NCBI GenBank assembly: GCA_018260275.1
Contig: JAGLBK010000083.1
Span: 1 to 10,922 of the forward strand
Source of the DNA: Deinococcus sp.
GTDB taxonomy: Bacteria; Deinococcota; Deinococci; Deinococcales; Deinococcaceae
Direction: 5' to 3'
DNA: 10,922 bases
The notes beneath the pieces were generated by a model. It saw nothing but the letters and a program-made list of their open reading frames with translations, made no database searches and was not told the origin of the DNA. Below are positions 1 to 9,878 of the stretch, in pieces (the first letter of the stretch is position 1; every line of letters begins with the position of its first letter). The position numbers and the translations under genes are program-made.

Positions 1-70
1 TCAGGTTGGTTGGGTAAGCTTTGCGTTTCACACCTCAAAGCATCCCACCACCCTGACCCTTTATAAACAC
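1..70. other. Left-edge intergenic DNA, nothing identified
   Basis: Together with the repeat that follows, this is the non-coding stretch before the first gene. I see no convincing reading frame, RNA gene or promoter here. The leftmost bases read TGA on the minus strand and could be the stop codon of a gene lying outside the window, but that cannot be judged from three bases. Confidence 0.4.
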
Positions 71-136
71 GCTCTTAGACCCTTGGACTCTTTGACCCTT
101 AGACTGACCTCGCGGCGACTTTCGCCGGAGGTCTAA
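71..136 (-). repeat. Hairpin plus octamer-array repeat, copy 1
   Basis: Read on the minus strand, this has two parts. First is a near-perfect hairpin at 106-133: GACCTC (106-111) pairs with GAGGTC (128-133), and CGGCGA (113-118) pairs with TCGCCG (122-127). It is followed by four 8-bp units of consensus GGGTCTAA (75-104). A second copy in opposite orientation lies at 1637-1711, and the octamer part recurs inside copA at 7743-7782. The same variant units occur in the same order in each copy, so this is a dispersed element and not independent slippage. It starts about 30 bases after the stop codon of the M42 peptidase gene and could act as a 3'-end stem-loop, although no U-tract follows. Confidence 0.75.
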
Positions 137-166
137 TCAACGTCCATCCCACTTTTCTGGGCCAGA

Positions 167-1216
<1,050 letters not shown>

Positions 1217-1223
1217 GCCCGCG

Positions 1224-1252
1224 AGTGTACGCCCGTAGACTGTAAGAGTGAA
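1224..1252 (-). promoter_or_regulatory. Leaderless promoter of the M42 peptidase gene
   Basis: On the minus strand, TTCACT (1247-1252) as -35 and TACACT (1224-1229) as -10 are separated by exactly 17 bases. The -10 ends 7 bases before the ATG at 1216. No Shine-Dalgarno is present, so transcription would start at or next to the start codon. The -35 box overlaps the GTG start codon of the divergent apaG gene. Confidence 0.55.
1236..1241 (+). promoter_or_regulatory. Probable -10 box of leaderless apaG
   Basis: TAGACT lies 6 bases before the GTG start of apaG, the same geometry as at copA and copZ. No good -35 is seen 16-18 bases upstream. The box sits in the spacer of the opposing M42 peptidase promoter, so the two promoters overlap physically. 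Confidence 0.4.
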
Positions 1253-1640
1253 CGCCGCTTCCCCCCAACCCGCCCCGCCCGAGTTCCACATTCAGGCCGA
1301 AGTGCAGCACATTCCCGGCTACAGCACGCCGCAAAAGCAGGCGTTTCAGTACATCATCACCATCGAAAACCGCAGCGACCAGACCTGGCAGCTTATTGCC
1401 CGCCACTGGGATATCAGCGACGCGGCGGGGCGCAGCTTTACGGTAGACGGCGAGGGCGTGGTCGGCGAGCAGCCTTTTTTGCCGCCCGGCGGCAGCTACA
1501 CCTACGACTCGTTCGTGACGGTCGAAACGCTGCCGGGGCTGATGCGTGGGCACTACGTCATGCAGGACGCCTGGGGCGCGCGGGCCGAGGTTCCCATTCC
1601 GCCGTTCCGGTTAGACCTGGGCGAGCGCGTACTAAACTAG
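1248..1640 (+). CDS. apaG: ApaG domain protein
   Basis: This is a 130-residue single-domain ApaG (DUF525) protein, a small immunoglobulin-like beta-sandwich. The family signature is clear: YIITIENRSD (35-44), QLIARHWDISD (48-58), then GEGVVGEQPFLPPGG (68-82), a YDSFVTVETLPGLMRGHY-like stretch and a C-terminal IPPFRLDL. In enterobacteria ApaG neighbours the diadenosine tetraphosphatase gene apaH and has been linked to Co2+/Mg2+ efflux phenotypes, but its biochemical role is unsettled. The same fold occurs in eukaryotic FBXO3 and PolDIP2. No apaH or ksgA is nearby. The start is GTG at 1248, supported by a -10 six bases upstream. The stop codon (1638-1640) lies within the first bases of a repeat hairpin. 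Confidence 0.93.
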   Translation: MNAASPQPAPPEFHIQAEVQHIPGYSTPQKQAFQYIITIENRSDQTWQLIARHWDISDAAGRSFTVDGEGVVGEQPFLPPGGSYTYDSFVTVETLPGLMRGHYVMQDAWGARAEVPIPPFRLDLGERVLN

Positions 1641-1711
1641 ACCTCGTGCGAACGTCGCCGCGAGGTCGGTCTAGTCGGTCTAAGGGTCAAAGAGTCCAAG
1701 GGTCTAAGGGC
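1637..1711 (+). repeat. Hairpin plus octamer-array repeat, copy 2
   Basis: The plus strand carries the element seen in reverse at 71-136. GACCTCG (1640-1646) pairs with CGAGGTC (1661-1667), with an inner GCGA/TCGC stem at 1648-1658. Octamer units GGTCTAA, GGGTCAAA, GAGTCCAA, GGGTCTAA follow at 1677-1707, ending GGGC. Compared with copy 1 it has about 9 extra bases (1668-1676) between hairpin and array. The hairpin begins on the apaG stop codon, so both copies sit immediately 3' of a gene and in the same orientation relative to it. Confidence 0.75.
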
Positions 1712-1772
1712 AAAAACCGTCCGAGCTTAAAGGGCTGCAACGGGGCTTGACCTCAATGATTTTCAGACCCTG

Positions 1773-1817
1773 CCCGGTAAAGCAGCGCAGCAGCCACCGG
1801 GATCGCTCTTTTTCTTC
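1773..1817 (+). terminator. Possible terminator after apaG
   Basis: The inverted repeat CCCGGT (1773-1778) / ACCGGG (1796-1801) has a 17-base loop and is followed closely by a pyrimidine tract with five consecutive T (within 1806-1817). The stem is short and the loop long, so this is a weak call. The remainder of the 1712-1906 intergenic stretch shows no clear promoter for the next gene; TTGACC at 1748-1753 has no matching -10 at standard spacing. Confidence 0.3.
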
Positions 1818-1906
1818 ATTCGCCTTTCTCATCTCACACGGCAGTTTCCCTGCAAGTATCTCGCCTGTTCAGCGGCACTGCCAGCAGCATTTTCAGAGGT
1901 AACCCC

Positions 1907-2371
1907 ATGAAACTGAACTACAACGGTCAGGAAAAAGTCAAAGCTCCGCCCGCCGCCGTCTGGGCCTTCGTGCAGGACCCCGCCCGCGTCGCCCGCTGCC
2001 TTCCCGAGGTACAGGACGTGCAGGTCACCGGCCCCAACCAGCTGGTCGCCACCGTGAACATCAGCAAGGGCATGCTGCGGGCCAAGCTGAAGTTCGATAT
2101 CAACGTGAAACCCGACCCGGACAGTGGCCGCGTGAACGTGACCATCAAGGGCGGCGGCCTGGGCAACGCCGTGGACGTGACTGCCGGAGCCGACATCAAG
2201 GACGCGGGCGACGGCACAACCACCCTCGACTGGCAGGGCGAGGCCGACATGCGCGGGCCGCTGGTCAACATGGGCGGACGCGTGATGGAAGGCGAAATCG
2301 AAAAGATGATCGGGCGCACCTTTCAGAACATGGGCAGCATGATCGCCAGCGAAAACAACAAACTCGCCTGA
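1907..2371 (+). CDS. CoxG-like SRPBCC family protein
   Basis: This 154-residue cytoplasmic protein belongs to the START/SRPBCC ligand-binding superfamily, nearest to the carbon monoxide dehydrogenase subunit G (CoxG) group. Evidence is the N-terminal order: strand (MKLNYNGQEKV), then APPAAVWAFVQDPARVARCLP (13-33) with the characteristic CLP after the first helix, alternating strands through about residue 120, and a long C-terminal helix (about 125-150) that closes the hydrophobic cavity. CoxG in Oligotropha-type operons helps anchor or mature CO dehydrogenase at the membrane. No molybdenum hydroxylase genes are here, so that name should not be read as function; many bacteria have solitary homologues. 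The ATG at 1907 has a good Shine-Dalgarno (AGAGGT, 7 bases upstream), unlike most neighbours, which look leaderless. Confidence 0.85.
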   Translation: MKLNYNGQEKVKAPPAAVWAFVQDPARVARCLPEVQDVQVTGPNQLVATVNISKGMLRAKLKFDINVKPDPDSGRVNVTIKGGGLGNAVDVTAGADIKDAGDGTTTLDWQGEADMRGPLVNMGGRVMEGEIEKMIGRTFQNMGSMIASENNKLA

Positions 2372-2428
2372 AGTCCCGTCCCCTTGTGCAGCTAGCGAAA
2401 GTCAACCTGTAAGGGCTAAAAGTGAAAT

Positions 2429-2471
2429 GGTCGGACCGCAACACTGGAATAATTCCGGGAGCGGTCCGACC
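2429..2471. terminator. 43-bp dyad between convergent genes, likely terminator
   Basis: A perfect 11-bp inverted repeat, GGTCGGACCGC (2429-2439) and GCGGTCCGACC (2461-2471), encloses a 21-base loop. The loop itself contains the palindrome GGAATAATTCC (2446-2456). It lies between the CoxG-like gene (ends 2371) and the minus-strand membrane protein gene (ends 2534). On the minus strand the stem is followed by ATTTCACTTTT, a moderate U-rich tail; on the plus strand only by CGTTTGC. It is therefore best read as terminator of the minus gene and perhaps bidirectional. The nested dyad is more elaborate than a simple terminator. The rest of 2372-2533 shows nothing further. Confidence 0.5.
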
Positions 2472-2533
2472 GTTTGCGTAGCGTCACGGGCTGCCCGGCC
2501 CTGTTGGCAGGCAGCGCCTTCACGCTGGGGGCC

Positions 2534-2854
2534 TCAGCGTTCCAGAATGGCGTCGGTCCGCAGCTGCGAGACGCTCAGTTCACGCGGCGGGTTCTTCTGG
2601 GTCCACCACTGCCCCAGGGTCAGCCCCAGCGCACTGGACACCAGCATGATCGCGGTCCAGAGCAGCCCGGCGTGCATGAACAGACCGTACAGCACGGTCA
2701 GCAGGGTCACGCCGCCGTGCAGCAGCGTTATTTCGGGAACCTTGCGCCGCACGCCCTGATGCTGCGCCACCGTAAGCAGGCGGCCACACCGCACGCCCGA
2801 GGCGAGAGCAGACAGCAGGCAGAGAATCAGCATCAGCGTCATGGACTCCAGCAT
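2534..2854 (-). CDS. Small integral membrane protein, function unknown
   Basis: I do not recognise a family. From the ATG at 2854 the product is 106 residues with three likely transmembrane helices: about 7-22 (MLILCLLSALASGV), about 46-62 (ITLLHGGVTLLTVLYGLF) and about 65-83 (GLLWTAIMLVSSALGL). A basic loop RRKV lies between the first two and a polar tail of about 20 residues follows. The frame extends nine codons upstream to a TTG. An ATG at 2842 is a credible alternative start: it follows GGAG by three bases and begins directly at the first helix. The gene is transcribed divergently from the downstream lipoprotein gene and followed by the 43-bp dyad. Composition and helix pattern support a real gene; no functional inference is justified. 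Confidence 0.65.
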   Translation of the reverse strand: MLESMTLMLILCLLSALASGVRCGRLLTVAQHQGVRRKVPEITLLHGGVTLLTVLYGLFMHAGLLWTAIMLVSSALGLTLGQWWTQKNPPRELSVSQLRTDAILER

Positions 2855-2954
2855 AGAACTTAACTCTTGCAAAAGCCTCAACCGCCCTGAACTTTAAGGT
2901 CTCCAGCCCCAGCCCTGACCCGCTGGCCGGTATCAGCGGCGCGGGTAAAAGTGA

Positions 2955-2960
2955 AATACT
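2955..2960 (+). promoter_or_regulatory. Possible -10 box of the lipoprotein gene
   Basis: AATACT sits 6 bases before the ATG at 2967, with an overlapping alternative TACTCT at 2957-2962. No convincing -35 is seen 16-18 bases upstream. A CCGCTG/CAGCGG inverted repeat (2920-2925, 2934-2939) just upstream could be an operator or chance. No Shine-Dalgarno is visible, so the transcript may be leaderless. Confidence 0.3.
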
Positions 2961-2966
2961 CTATGG

Positions 2967-4337
2967 ATGAAACAACGTCTGACTTTAGCGGGTGCGCTGT
3001 TGAGTGGAATTCTGCTGCTGGCCGCGTGCGGATCGACCGGGACGACCTCAGACGGAACCACGGGGGGCAACACCGGCGGCGTAACGGCCACGCCGCCTGC
3101 AACCAGTGGCCTGACGACCACGGTGCGCCGCGGCCTGACCCTGGGCACGGGTGACAGCAGTGTGCTGCTCGACATTTTCGGGGTGGTCAGCACCGCAGCC
3201 ACGGTCAACGTGGTGAGCGGCCCAGCCGGGCTGACGGCCACCGTCGGCACACTCAGCAACCCTTCCAGCGCCGAAACCCTGGTGCAACTGAACATCGCGC
3301 CAGGCAGCGCCAGAGCAGGCGATCTGGTGACCTTCAGCATTACCCTGAACGGCAAAACCACCACCGTGCAGGTGCCCGTGATGGCCTTTAGCACCGAGGC
3401 GATCAGCGCTGCGGGGCTGTCGAGCCGTTATCAGGCAGGCACCATGCGAACGCAGCCCGACGGCACCCTGCTGCTGAGTTCGTCGCTGAGCGGCAGCGTC
3501 ACCGAGCGGCACAGCCTGGTCAAATACGACCCGGCCAGCCACACCTTCAGCGTCATTGCCTTTCCGATCACCCTGACGGGCGAGGCCATCACCAGCCAGA
3601 CGACCACGCCCGACGGCACGGTCTGGGTCAGCGTGCGCGGCCTGAGTGCCGACGGCAGTTACCTGATTTCGCGGAAGCCCGACGGCACCTTCAAGTCCTA
3701 TCTGGTCGGCGCACCGAACGATACGGTCAACAACCTGACCACCACCAGCGACGGGCGCATCTGGTTTACGCAGAACAAAGTGGCCAGCGTCAAAGCTCTG
3801 ACGCCCGCGACCGGCAGTGTCCAGCCCTTTGCCGTGACTGAGAAAGCCGACTCGCTGATCCGTGGTACAGACGGAAAACTGTACTACGCCGCCTTCTATG
3901 CCCGCCCGGCGATCGTGCAGATCGACCCGGCGAGCGGACAGAGCAAGACCTTCAACGTGGGCGACGCCGGAGTCAGCCTGCCCACGGCCCTGACGGCCGC
4001 CAGCGACGGCAGCATCTGGTTTACCGAGTCGCGCACCGGCAGCGTCTGGCAACTGAACCCCAGCACCGGCACCCAGACGGCGTTTACCCTGCCCGGCGGC
4101 GCACGGCCCACCGAACTGGCCTTCGACTCGGCCCAGAAACTGTGGGTCTCGGACGCCACCAACGCGCTGCTGTACACCACCTTCAGCACTGGCAGCGGCA
4201 AAAGCAGCGTGACCAGCGTCGCCGGATTCGGGGCCGTGACCGACAACGGCACCCCGGCAGGCCCCAGCGCCCTGACCACTGGCCCGGACGGAAAAATCTG
4301 GTATGTGGCCGCCGGGCAACTGGTGCATCAGCAGTAA
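2967..4337 (+). CDS. Secreted lipoprotein with C-terminal beta-propeller (Vgb/NHL-like)
   Basis: This is a 456-residue exported lipoprotein. The signal peptide (MKQR followed by a hydrophobic core) ends in the lipobox LLAAC with the lipidated Cys at residue 21. A Gly/Thr/Ser-rich linker follows to about residue 48, then a beta-sandwich-like region (about 50-145). From about 155 to the end, repeats of the type DGxIWFT/DGTVWVS recur (for example SDGRIWFT, SDGSIWFT, PDGKIWYV), each near a PASG or PATG turn, as in the propeller blades of virginiamycin B lyase-like and SMP-30/NHL proteins. The lyase activity itself should not be assumed: I cannot point to its catalytic histidines, and the family is mostly used for surface binding or unknown substrates. 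It ends 15 bp from the convergent csoR gene. Confidence 0.82.
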   Translation: MKQRLTLAGALLSGILLLAACGSTGTTSDGTTGGNTGGVTATPPATSGLTTTVRRGLTLGTGDSSVLLDIFGVVSTAATVNVVSGPAGLTATVGTLSNPSSAETLVQLNIAPGSARAGDLVTFSITLNGKTTTVQVPVMAFSTEAISAAGLSSRYQAGTMRTQPDGTLLLSSSLSGSVTERHSLVKYDPASHTFSVIAFPITLTGEAITSQTTTPDGTVWVSVRGLSADGSYLISRKPDGTFKSYLVGAPNDTVNNLTTTSDGRIWFTQNKVASVKALTPATGSVQPFAVTEKADSLIRGTDGKLYYAAFYARPAIVQIDPASGQSKTFNVGDAGVSLPTALTAASDGSIWFTESRTGSVWQLNPSTGTQTAFTLPGGARPTELAFDSAQKLWVSDATNALLYTTFSTGSGKSSVTSVAGFGAVTDNGTPAGPSALTTGPDGKIWYVAAGQLVHQQ

Positions 4338-4345
4338 CGCCGGGG

Positions 4346-4359
4346 CCGCTGCTCAGCGG
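4346..4359 (+). terminator. Short hairpin between convergent stop codons
   Basis: CCGCT and AGCGG form a five-pair stem around GCTC, extendable as CCGCTG/CAGCGG with a two-base gap. It is followed on the plus strand by TATTTC. It overlaps the csoR stop codon (4353-4355) and lies 9 bases after the lipoprotein stop. The tail is weak, so this may be chance. Confidence 0.25.
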
Positions 4360-4679
4360 TATTTCAGGGCTTCCATCAGTTCGTCCACCATTTCCACCGT
4401 ATCGCCGCGCCCGGCAGCGGTGGCGATGTGGGCTTCCAGGTGGCCGCGCAGCACCACGTCGCCTGCACCGGTCAGTGCCCCCTGCACGGCCTTGATCTGG
4501 CGCAGCACGTCCACGCAGTACACGTCCTCTTTGTCCAGCATTTTCACGATGCTTTCGAGGTGCCCCCGCGCAATGCTGAGGCGGTGGCGGGCACGTTTGC
4601 GGGCGTCTTCGGGCATACAGAGGTGATCGGCGTCGTTGGGGCAGTGGTCGGCATGATCGTGGTCGGCGTGGTCGGTCAT
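4353..4679 (-). CDS. csoR: Copper-sensing repressor CsoR (DUF156/FrmR family)
   Basis: This is a 108-residue all-helical DNA-binding repressor of the CsoR/RcnR/FrmR family, which in the apo form is expected to bind the copA and copZ promoters and release on Cu(I). The family pattern is clear: RHRLSIARGHLESIVKMLDK, YCVDVLRQIKAVQGAL (54-69), VVLRGHLEAHI (75-85). Metal ligands are C55, H80 and H84, so the classical C-H-C set becomes C-H-H, as described for Thermus thermophilus CsoR. An N-terminal extension (residues 1-25) carries five His and two Cys (MTDHADHDHADHCPND) and may bind additional metal. The start overlaps the stop of the upstream DUF305-like gene by 4 bp (ATGA), so csoR is the last gene of the copZ operon. 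Other family members sense nickel or formaldehyde; copper is inferred from context and ligands. Confidence 0.93.
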   Translation of the reverse strand: MTDHADHDHADHCPNDADHLCMPEDARKRARHRLSIARGHLESIVKMLDKEDVYCVDVLRQIKAVQGALTGAGDVVLRGHLEAHIATAAGRGDTVEMVDELMEALKYR

Positions 4680-5179
4680 TTGAGGGTGTCCAGTAAGGCG
4701 TGGGCGCGGGCATCTTCAGCGTCCAGCCTGGGCAAAAGTTGCGCGGCAAACTGGTGCAGGTTAGTGTTCGGGGTATGCGAAGGCACCAGGCGCAGAAGCT
4801 GGCGCAATTGCTCGTTCTGGCACGGGAGTTTGGATAGGAACCAGCGGTCGTAGTCGTTGCCTGGCCCCACGATGTCAATGATGGCGAACTGGTCACCGCC
4901 CCAGCTCCGCAACTTGGCGATGCTGGCGGCGTGATTGGCCTTGACCTGCTCGGCAAAGGCTTTAACTGCCGGGTTCTGGCTGCCGTAGACGGTGGAATTT
5001 GCCAGCGTGACATTCACTTTCTGGCGCGAAATCATCCAGCCCATGAACGCGCGGTCAAAGGCGGCATTTTTCAGTGGTGCAAGTTGACTGTAGCCCAGCA
5101 CGGGCTGGGGCGACCCCGGCTCCCGCCCGCCTGCTAAAGCTGTGCCAGTCAGTAAAAATACAAATGCAATCCGCTTCAT
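4676..5179 (-). CDS. Exported DUF305-like protein lacking the metal-binding histidines
   Basis: This 167-residue exported protein is a diverged paralogue of the gene just upstream in the operon. Both start MKR, have a hydrophobic segment and continue ALAGGREPG, which suggests signal peptidase I cleavage after ALA. Their C-terminal halves align without gaps from DRWFL (111-115 here) through RLVPSHTPN, against DRWFL and RLIPSRTQN in the neighbour. The paired histidines that define DUF305 are gone: R52-Q53 replaces the first HH and Q121-N122 the second. It keeps a ferritin-like four-helix pattern but probably does not bind metal in the usual way. I chose the ATG at 5179, which has GGGAGAG just upstream, over an open frame 15 codons longer. 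The 59-bp gap to the upstream gene contains a seven-base A/T run (5193-5199). Function unknown. Confidence 0.8.
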   Translation of the reverse strand: MKRIAFVFLLTGTALAGGREPGSPQPVLGYSQLAPLKNAAFDRAFMGWMISRQKVNVTLANSTVYGSQNPAVKAFAEQVKANHAASIAKLRSWGGDQFAIIDIVGPGNDYDRWFLSKLPCQNEQLRQLLRLVPSHTPNTNLHQFAAQLLPRLDAEDARAHALLDTLK

Positions 5180-5238
5180 TTTCTCTCCCAACAAAAAAAG
5201 GCCAGAGCCGACGCCCCAGCCCAATGATTCACCCGCGC

Positions 5239-5820
5239 TTACTTCACCGTTTTGAGAAGCTGGCGGTACTGCGCGATTTCGGCGCTCTGCACGCGAATAA
5301 TCTCCACGCCCAGCTTGCGGAGGTCGGCATTTTGCGTGCGGGAGGGAATCAGCCGCGCCATGTCAATCGCGCCCTGGTGGTGCACAGTCATGCCTTCCAG
5401 AAACCACCTGTCCGCGCTGCCCGGCATGTCCATTTGCATGGGCATTAGCCTGGGCTGGTAAAGCTGACCTGTCCAACTTTGTAGCCAGCCCTGCATGGTG
5501 GCGATTTCGGGCATCTGTGCGTCAATCACCTTCTGCGCGGCGGCCTTCACACGCATGTCCTGGCCCATCGCCAGCTCGTGCTGGGCCATATGCACTGCCA
5601 TCTGGTGATGGTTCATCATCAGCTGCGTCCATTTGATGTCAAACGCCTTCCCGCTCAGCGGGTGCAGCGGCGCGAGCATGTCGGCCATCTGGGTCTGCAT
5701 CGTGTGGGCCGAATGATTCATGCCCGCGTGATTCATAGGCATGACCGGGCCGGGTTCGCGCCCGCCCGCCAGTGCCACTGAAAGCAGCGTCACACCCGCC
5801 AGAGTCAGAAGGCGTTTCAC
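5239..5820 (-). CDS. DUF305 ferritin-like exported protein, probable copper binding
   Basis: This 193-residue exported protein has a signal peptide (MKRLLTLAGVTLLSVALA) with likely cleavage before GGREPG. A Met/His-rich linker follows (M27, M29, H31, M34, H36, H39), then two DUF305 helical repeats: the first holds NHHQMAVHMAQHELAMG (HH at 71-72), the second MTVHHQGAIDMA (HH at 147-148). DUF305 proteins form ferritin-like bundles and recur beside copper-resistance genes. The Met and His pattern here suits Cu(I)/Cu(II) sequestration in the envelope, which is inference. The start is GTG at 5820 and overlaps the copZ stop by 4 bp (GTGA), indicating translational coupling. Length is normal for a two-repeat member. 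Confidence 0.88.
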   Translation of the reverse strand: MKRLLTLAGVTLLSVALAGGREPGPVMPMNHAGMNHSAHTMQTQMADMLAPLHPLSGKAFDIKWTQLMMNHHQMAVHMAQHELAMGQDMRVKAAAQKVIDAQMPEIATMQGWLQSWTGQLYQPRLMPMQMDMPGSADRWFLEGMTVHHQGAIDMARLIPSRTQNADLRKLGVEIIRVQSAEIAQYRQLLKTVK

Positions 5821-6023
5821 TGTCCAGCCACTTCCGCGCCGTAACCCTCTTCCTTGACGGCGGCAATCATGGCCTGGGCGTCGGCGTTGCCCTGCACGGT
5901 GGCCTTGTGCTGCTCCAGGCTGACCTGCACGTTTTCCACGCCCGGCACGGCCTTCAGCGCCTTTTCCACCGCGCTGACGCAGTGTCCGCAGCTCATTCCG
6001 GTGACCGTCAGTTCTGTTTGCAT
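5817..6023 (-). CDS. copZ: CopZ-type copper chaperone (HMA domain)
   Basis: This 68-residue cytoplasmic chaperone consists of a single heavy-metal-associated ferredoxin-like domain. The Cu(I) site is MSCGHC (10-15, ligands C12 and C15), the GHC variant typical of free chaperones; the GMTCAAC form is that of the CopA domains. It is expected to hand Cu(I) to CopA and perhaps to CsoR. It is the first gene of the minus-strand copper operon, with its stop overlapping the DUF305 start. A -35/-10 promoter ends 6 bases before the ATG and there is no Shine-Dalgarno, so the operon mRNA is probably leaderless. Confidence 0.94.
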   Translation of the reverse strand: MQTELTVTGMSCGHCVSAVEKALKAVPGVENVQVSLEQHKATVQGNADAQAMIAAVKEEGYGAEVAGQ

Positions 6024-6029
6024 GGGAGT

Positions 6030-6058
6030 AGGGTAGACCCGGTGGAGGGGGGTGTCAA
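6030..6058 (-). promoter_or_regulatory. Leaderless promoter of the copZ operon
   Basis: On the minus strand, consensus TTGACA (6053-6058) and TACCCT (6030-6035) are separated by exactly 17 bases. The -10 ends 6 bases before the copZ ATG (6021-6023). The spacer is C-rich and holds an imperfect ACCC/GGGT dyad (6037-6053) that may be a CsoR site, less clear than the one at copA. This is the best-matching promoter in the window. Confidence 0.7.
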
Positions 6059-6063
6059 GGGAT

Positions 6064-6133
6064 GTTGATAGTTAATCGTTGATAGTTGATGGAAAAGAAA
6101 CCTTCTATCAACCATCAACCATCAACCATCAAC
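6064..6133. repeat. Inverted heptamer-repeat arrays forming a long imperfect hairpin
   Basis: Two arrays of four 7-bp units face each other. On the plus strand 6106-6133 is TATCAAC followed by three CATCAAC units. On the minus strand, 6091 down to 6064 reads CATCAAC, TATCAAC, GATTAAC, TATCAAC. The arms (6064-6092 and 6105-6133) match at 24 of 29 positions around a 12-base A-rich loop. The element fills almost the whole space between the copZ -35 and the copA operator. A further CATCAAC array lies inside copA at 7961-7988. Confidence 0.85.
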
Positions 6134-6136
6134 GGC

Positions 6137-6157
6137 TATCTCCCCCCAGGGGATATA
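6137..6157. promoter_or_regulatory. Putative CsoR operator at copA
   Basis: The 21-bp palindrome TATCTCCCC (6137-6145), CCA, GGGGATATA (6149-6157) has one mismatched pair. CsoR sites in other bacteria are GC-rich dyads with a run of C opposed by a run of G and A/T ends, which this matches. It overlaps the copA -10 box, so a bound repressor would block RNA polymerase. Assignment to CsoR rests on form, position and the nearby csoR gene. Confidence 0.55.
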
Positions 6158-6159
6158 CT
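6154..6159 (+). promoter_or_regulatory. -10 box of leaderless copA
   Basis: TATACT ends 6 bases before the copA ATG at 6166. There is no Shine-Dalgarno. The position expected for a -35 (about 6131-6136) falls at the end of the heptamer repeat and shows no match to TTGACA. Confidence 0.6.
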
Positions 6160-6165
6160 CCTCCC

Positions 6166-8751
<2,586 letters not shown>

Positions 8752-8765
8752 CCTTGCCTAGGCTG

Positions 8766-8771
8766 TTTAAT
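8766..8771 (+). promoter_or_regulatory. Possible -10 box of leaderless agmatine deiminase gene
   Basis: TTTAAT ends 6 bases before the ATG at 8778, the same spacing as at copA, copZ and apaG. No strong -35 is seen, as the expected position lies in the last codons of copA. Read-through from copA is equally possible. Confidence 0.35.
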
Positions 8772-8777
8772 GGCCTC

Positions 8778-9875
<1,098 letters not shown>

Positions 9876-9878
9876 ACC

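Noticed and set aside
1907..2371. Part of a carbon monoxide dehydrogenase operon
   Set aside because: Only the CoxG-like fold is present; no coxL, coxM, coxS or maturation genes are nearby.
2416..2956. 12-bp direct repeat TAAAAGTGAAAT at 2417-2428 and 2945-2956
   Set aside because: Too short and AT-rich to be distinguished from chance; one copy flanks the 43-bp dyad and the other precedes the lipoprotein start, with no common role apparent.
2967..4337. Virginiamycin B lyase (streptogramin resistance)
   Set aside because: Propeller repeats are similar, but the protein is a lipoprotein with an extra N-terminal domain and no identifiable catalytic histidines.
5180..5238. Internal terminator in the copZ operon
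   Set aside because: A run of seven T follows on the minus strand (5193-5199), but only a 3-bp stem precedes it, so I could not support a terminator.
6064..6133. CRISPR array
   Set aside because: Units are 7 bp, directly abutting, with no spacers and no cas genes.
6079..6165. In-frame upstream extension of copA by 29 codons
   Set aside because: It runs through the heptamer repeat, the putative operator and the -10 box, and adds residues not found before the first HMA domain. The ATG at 6166 fits family and promoter.
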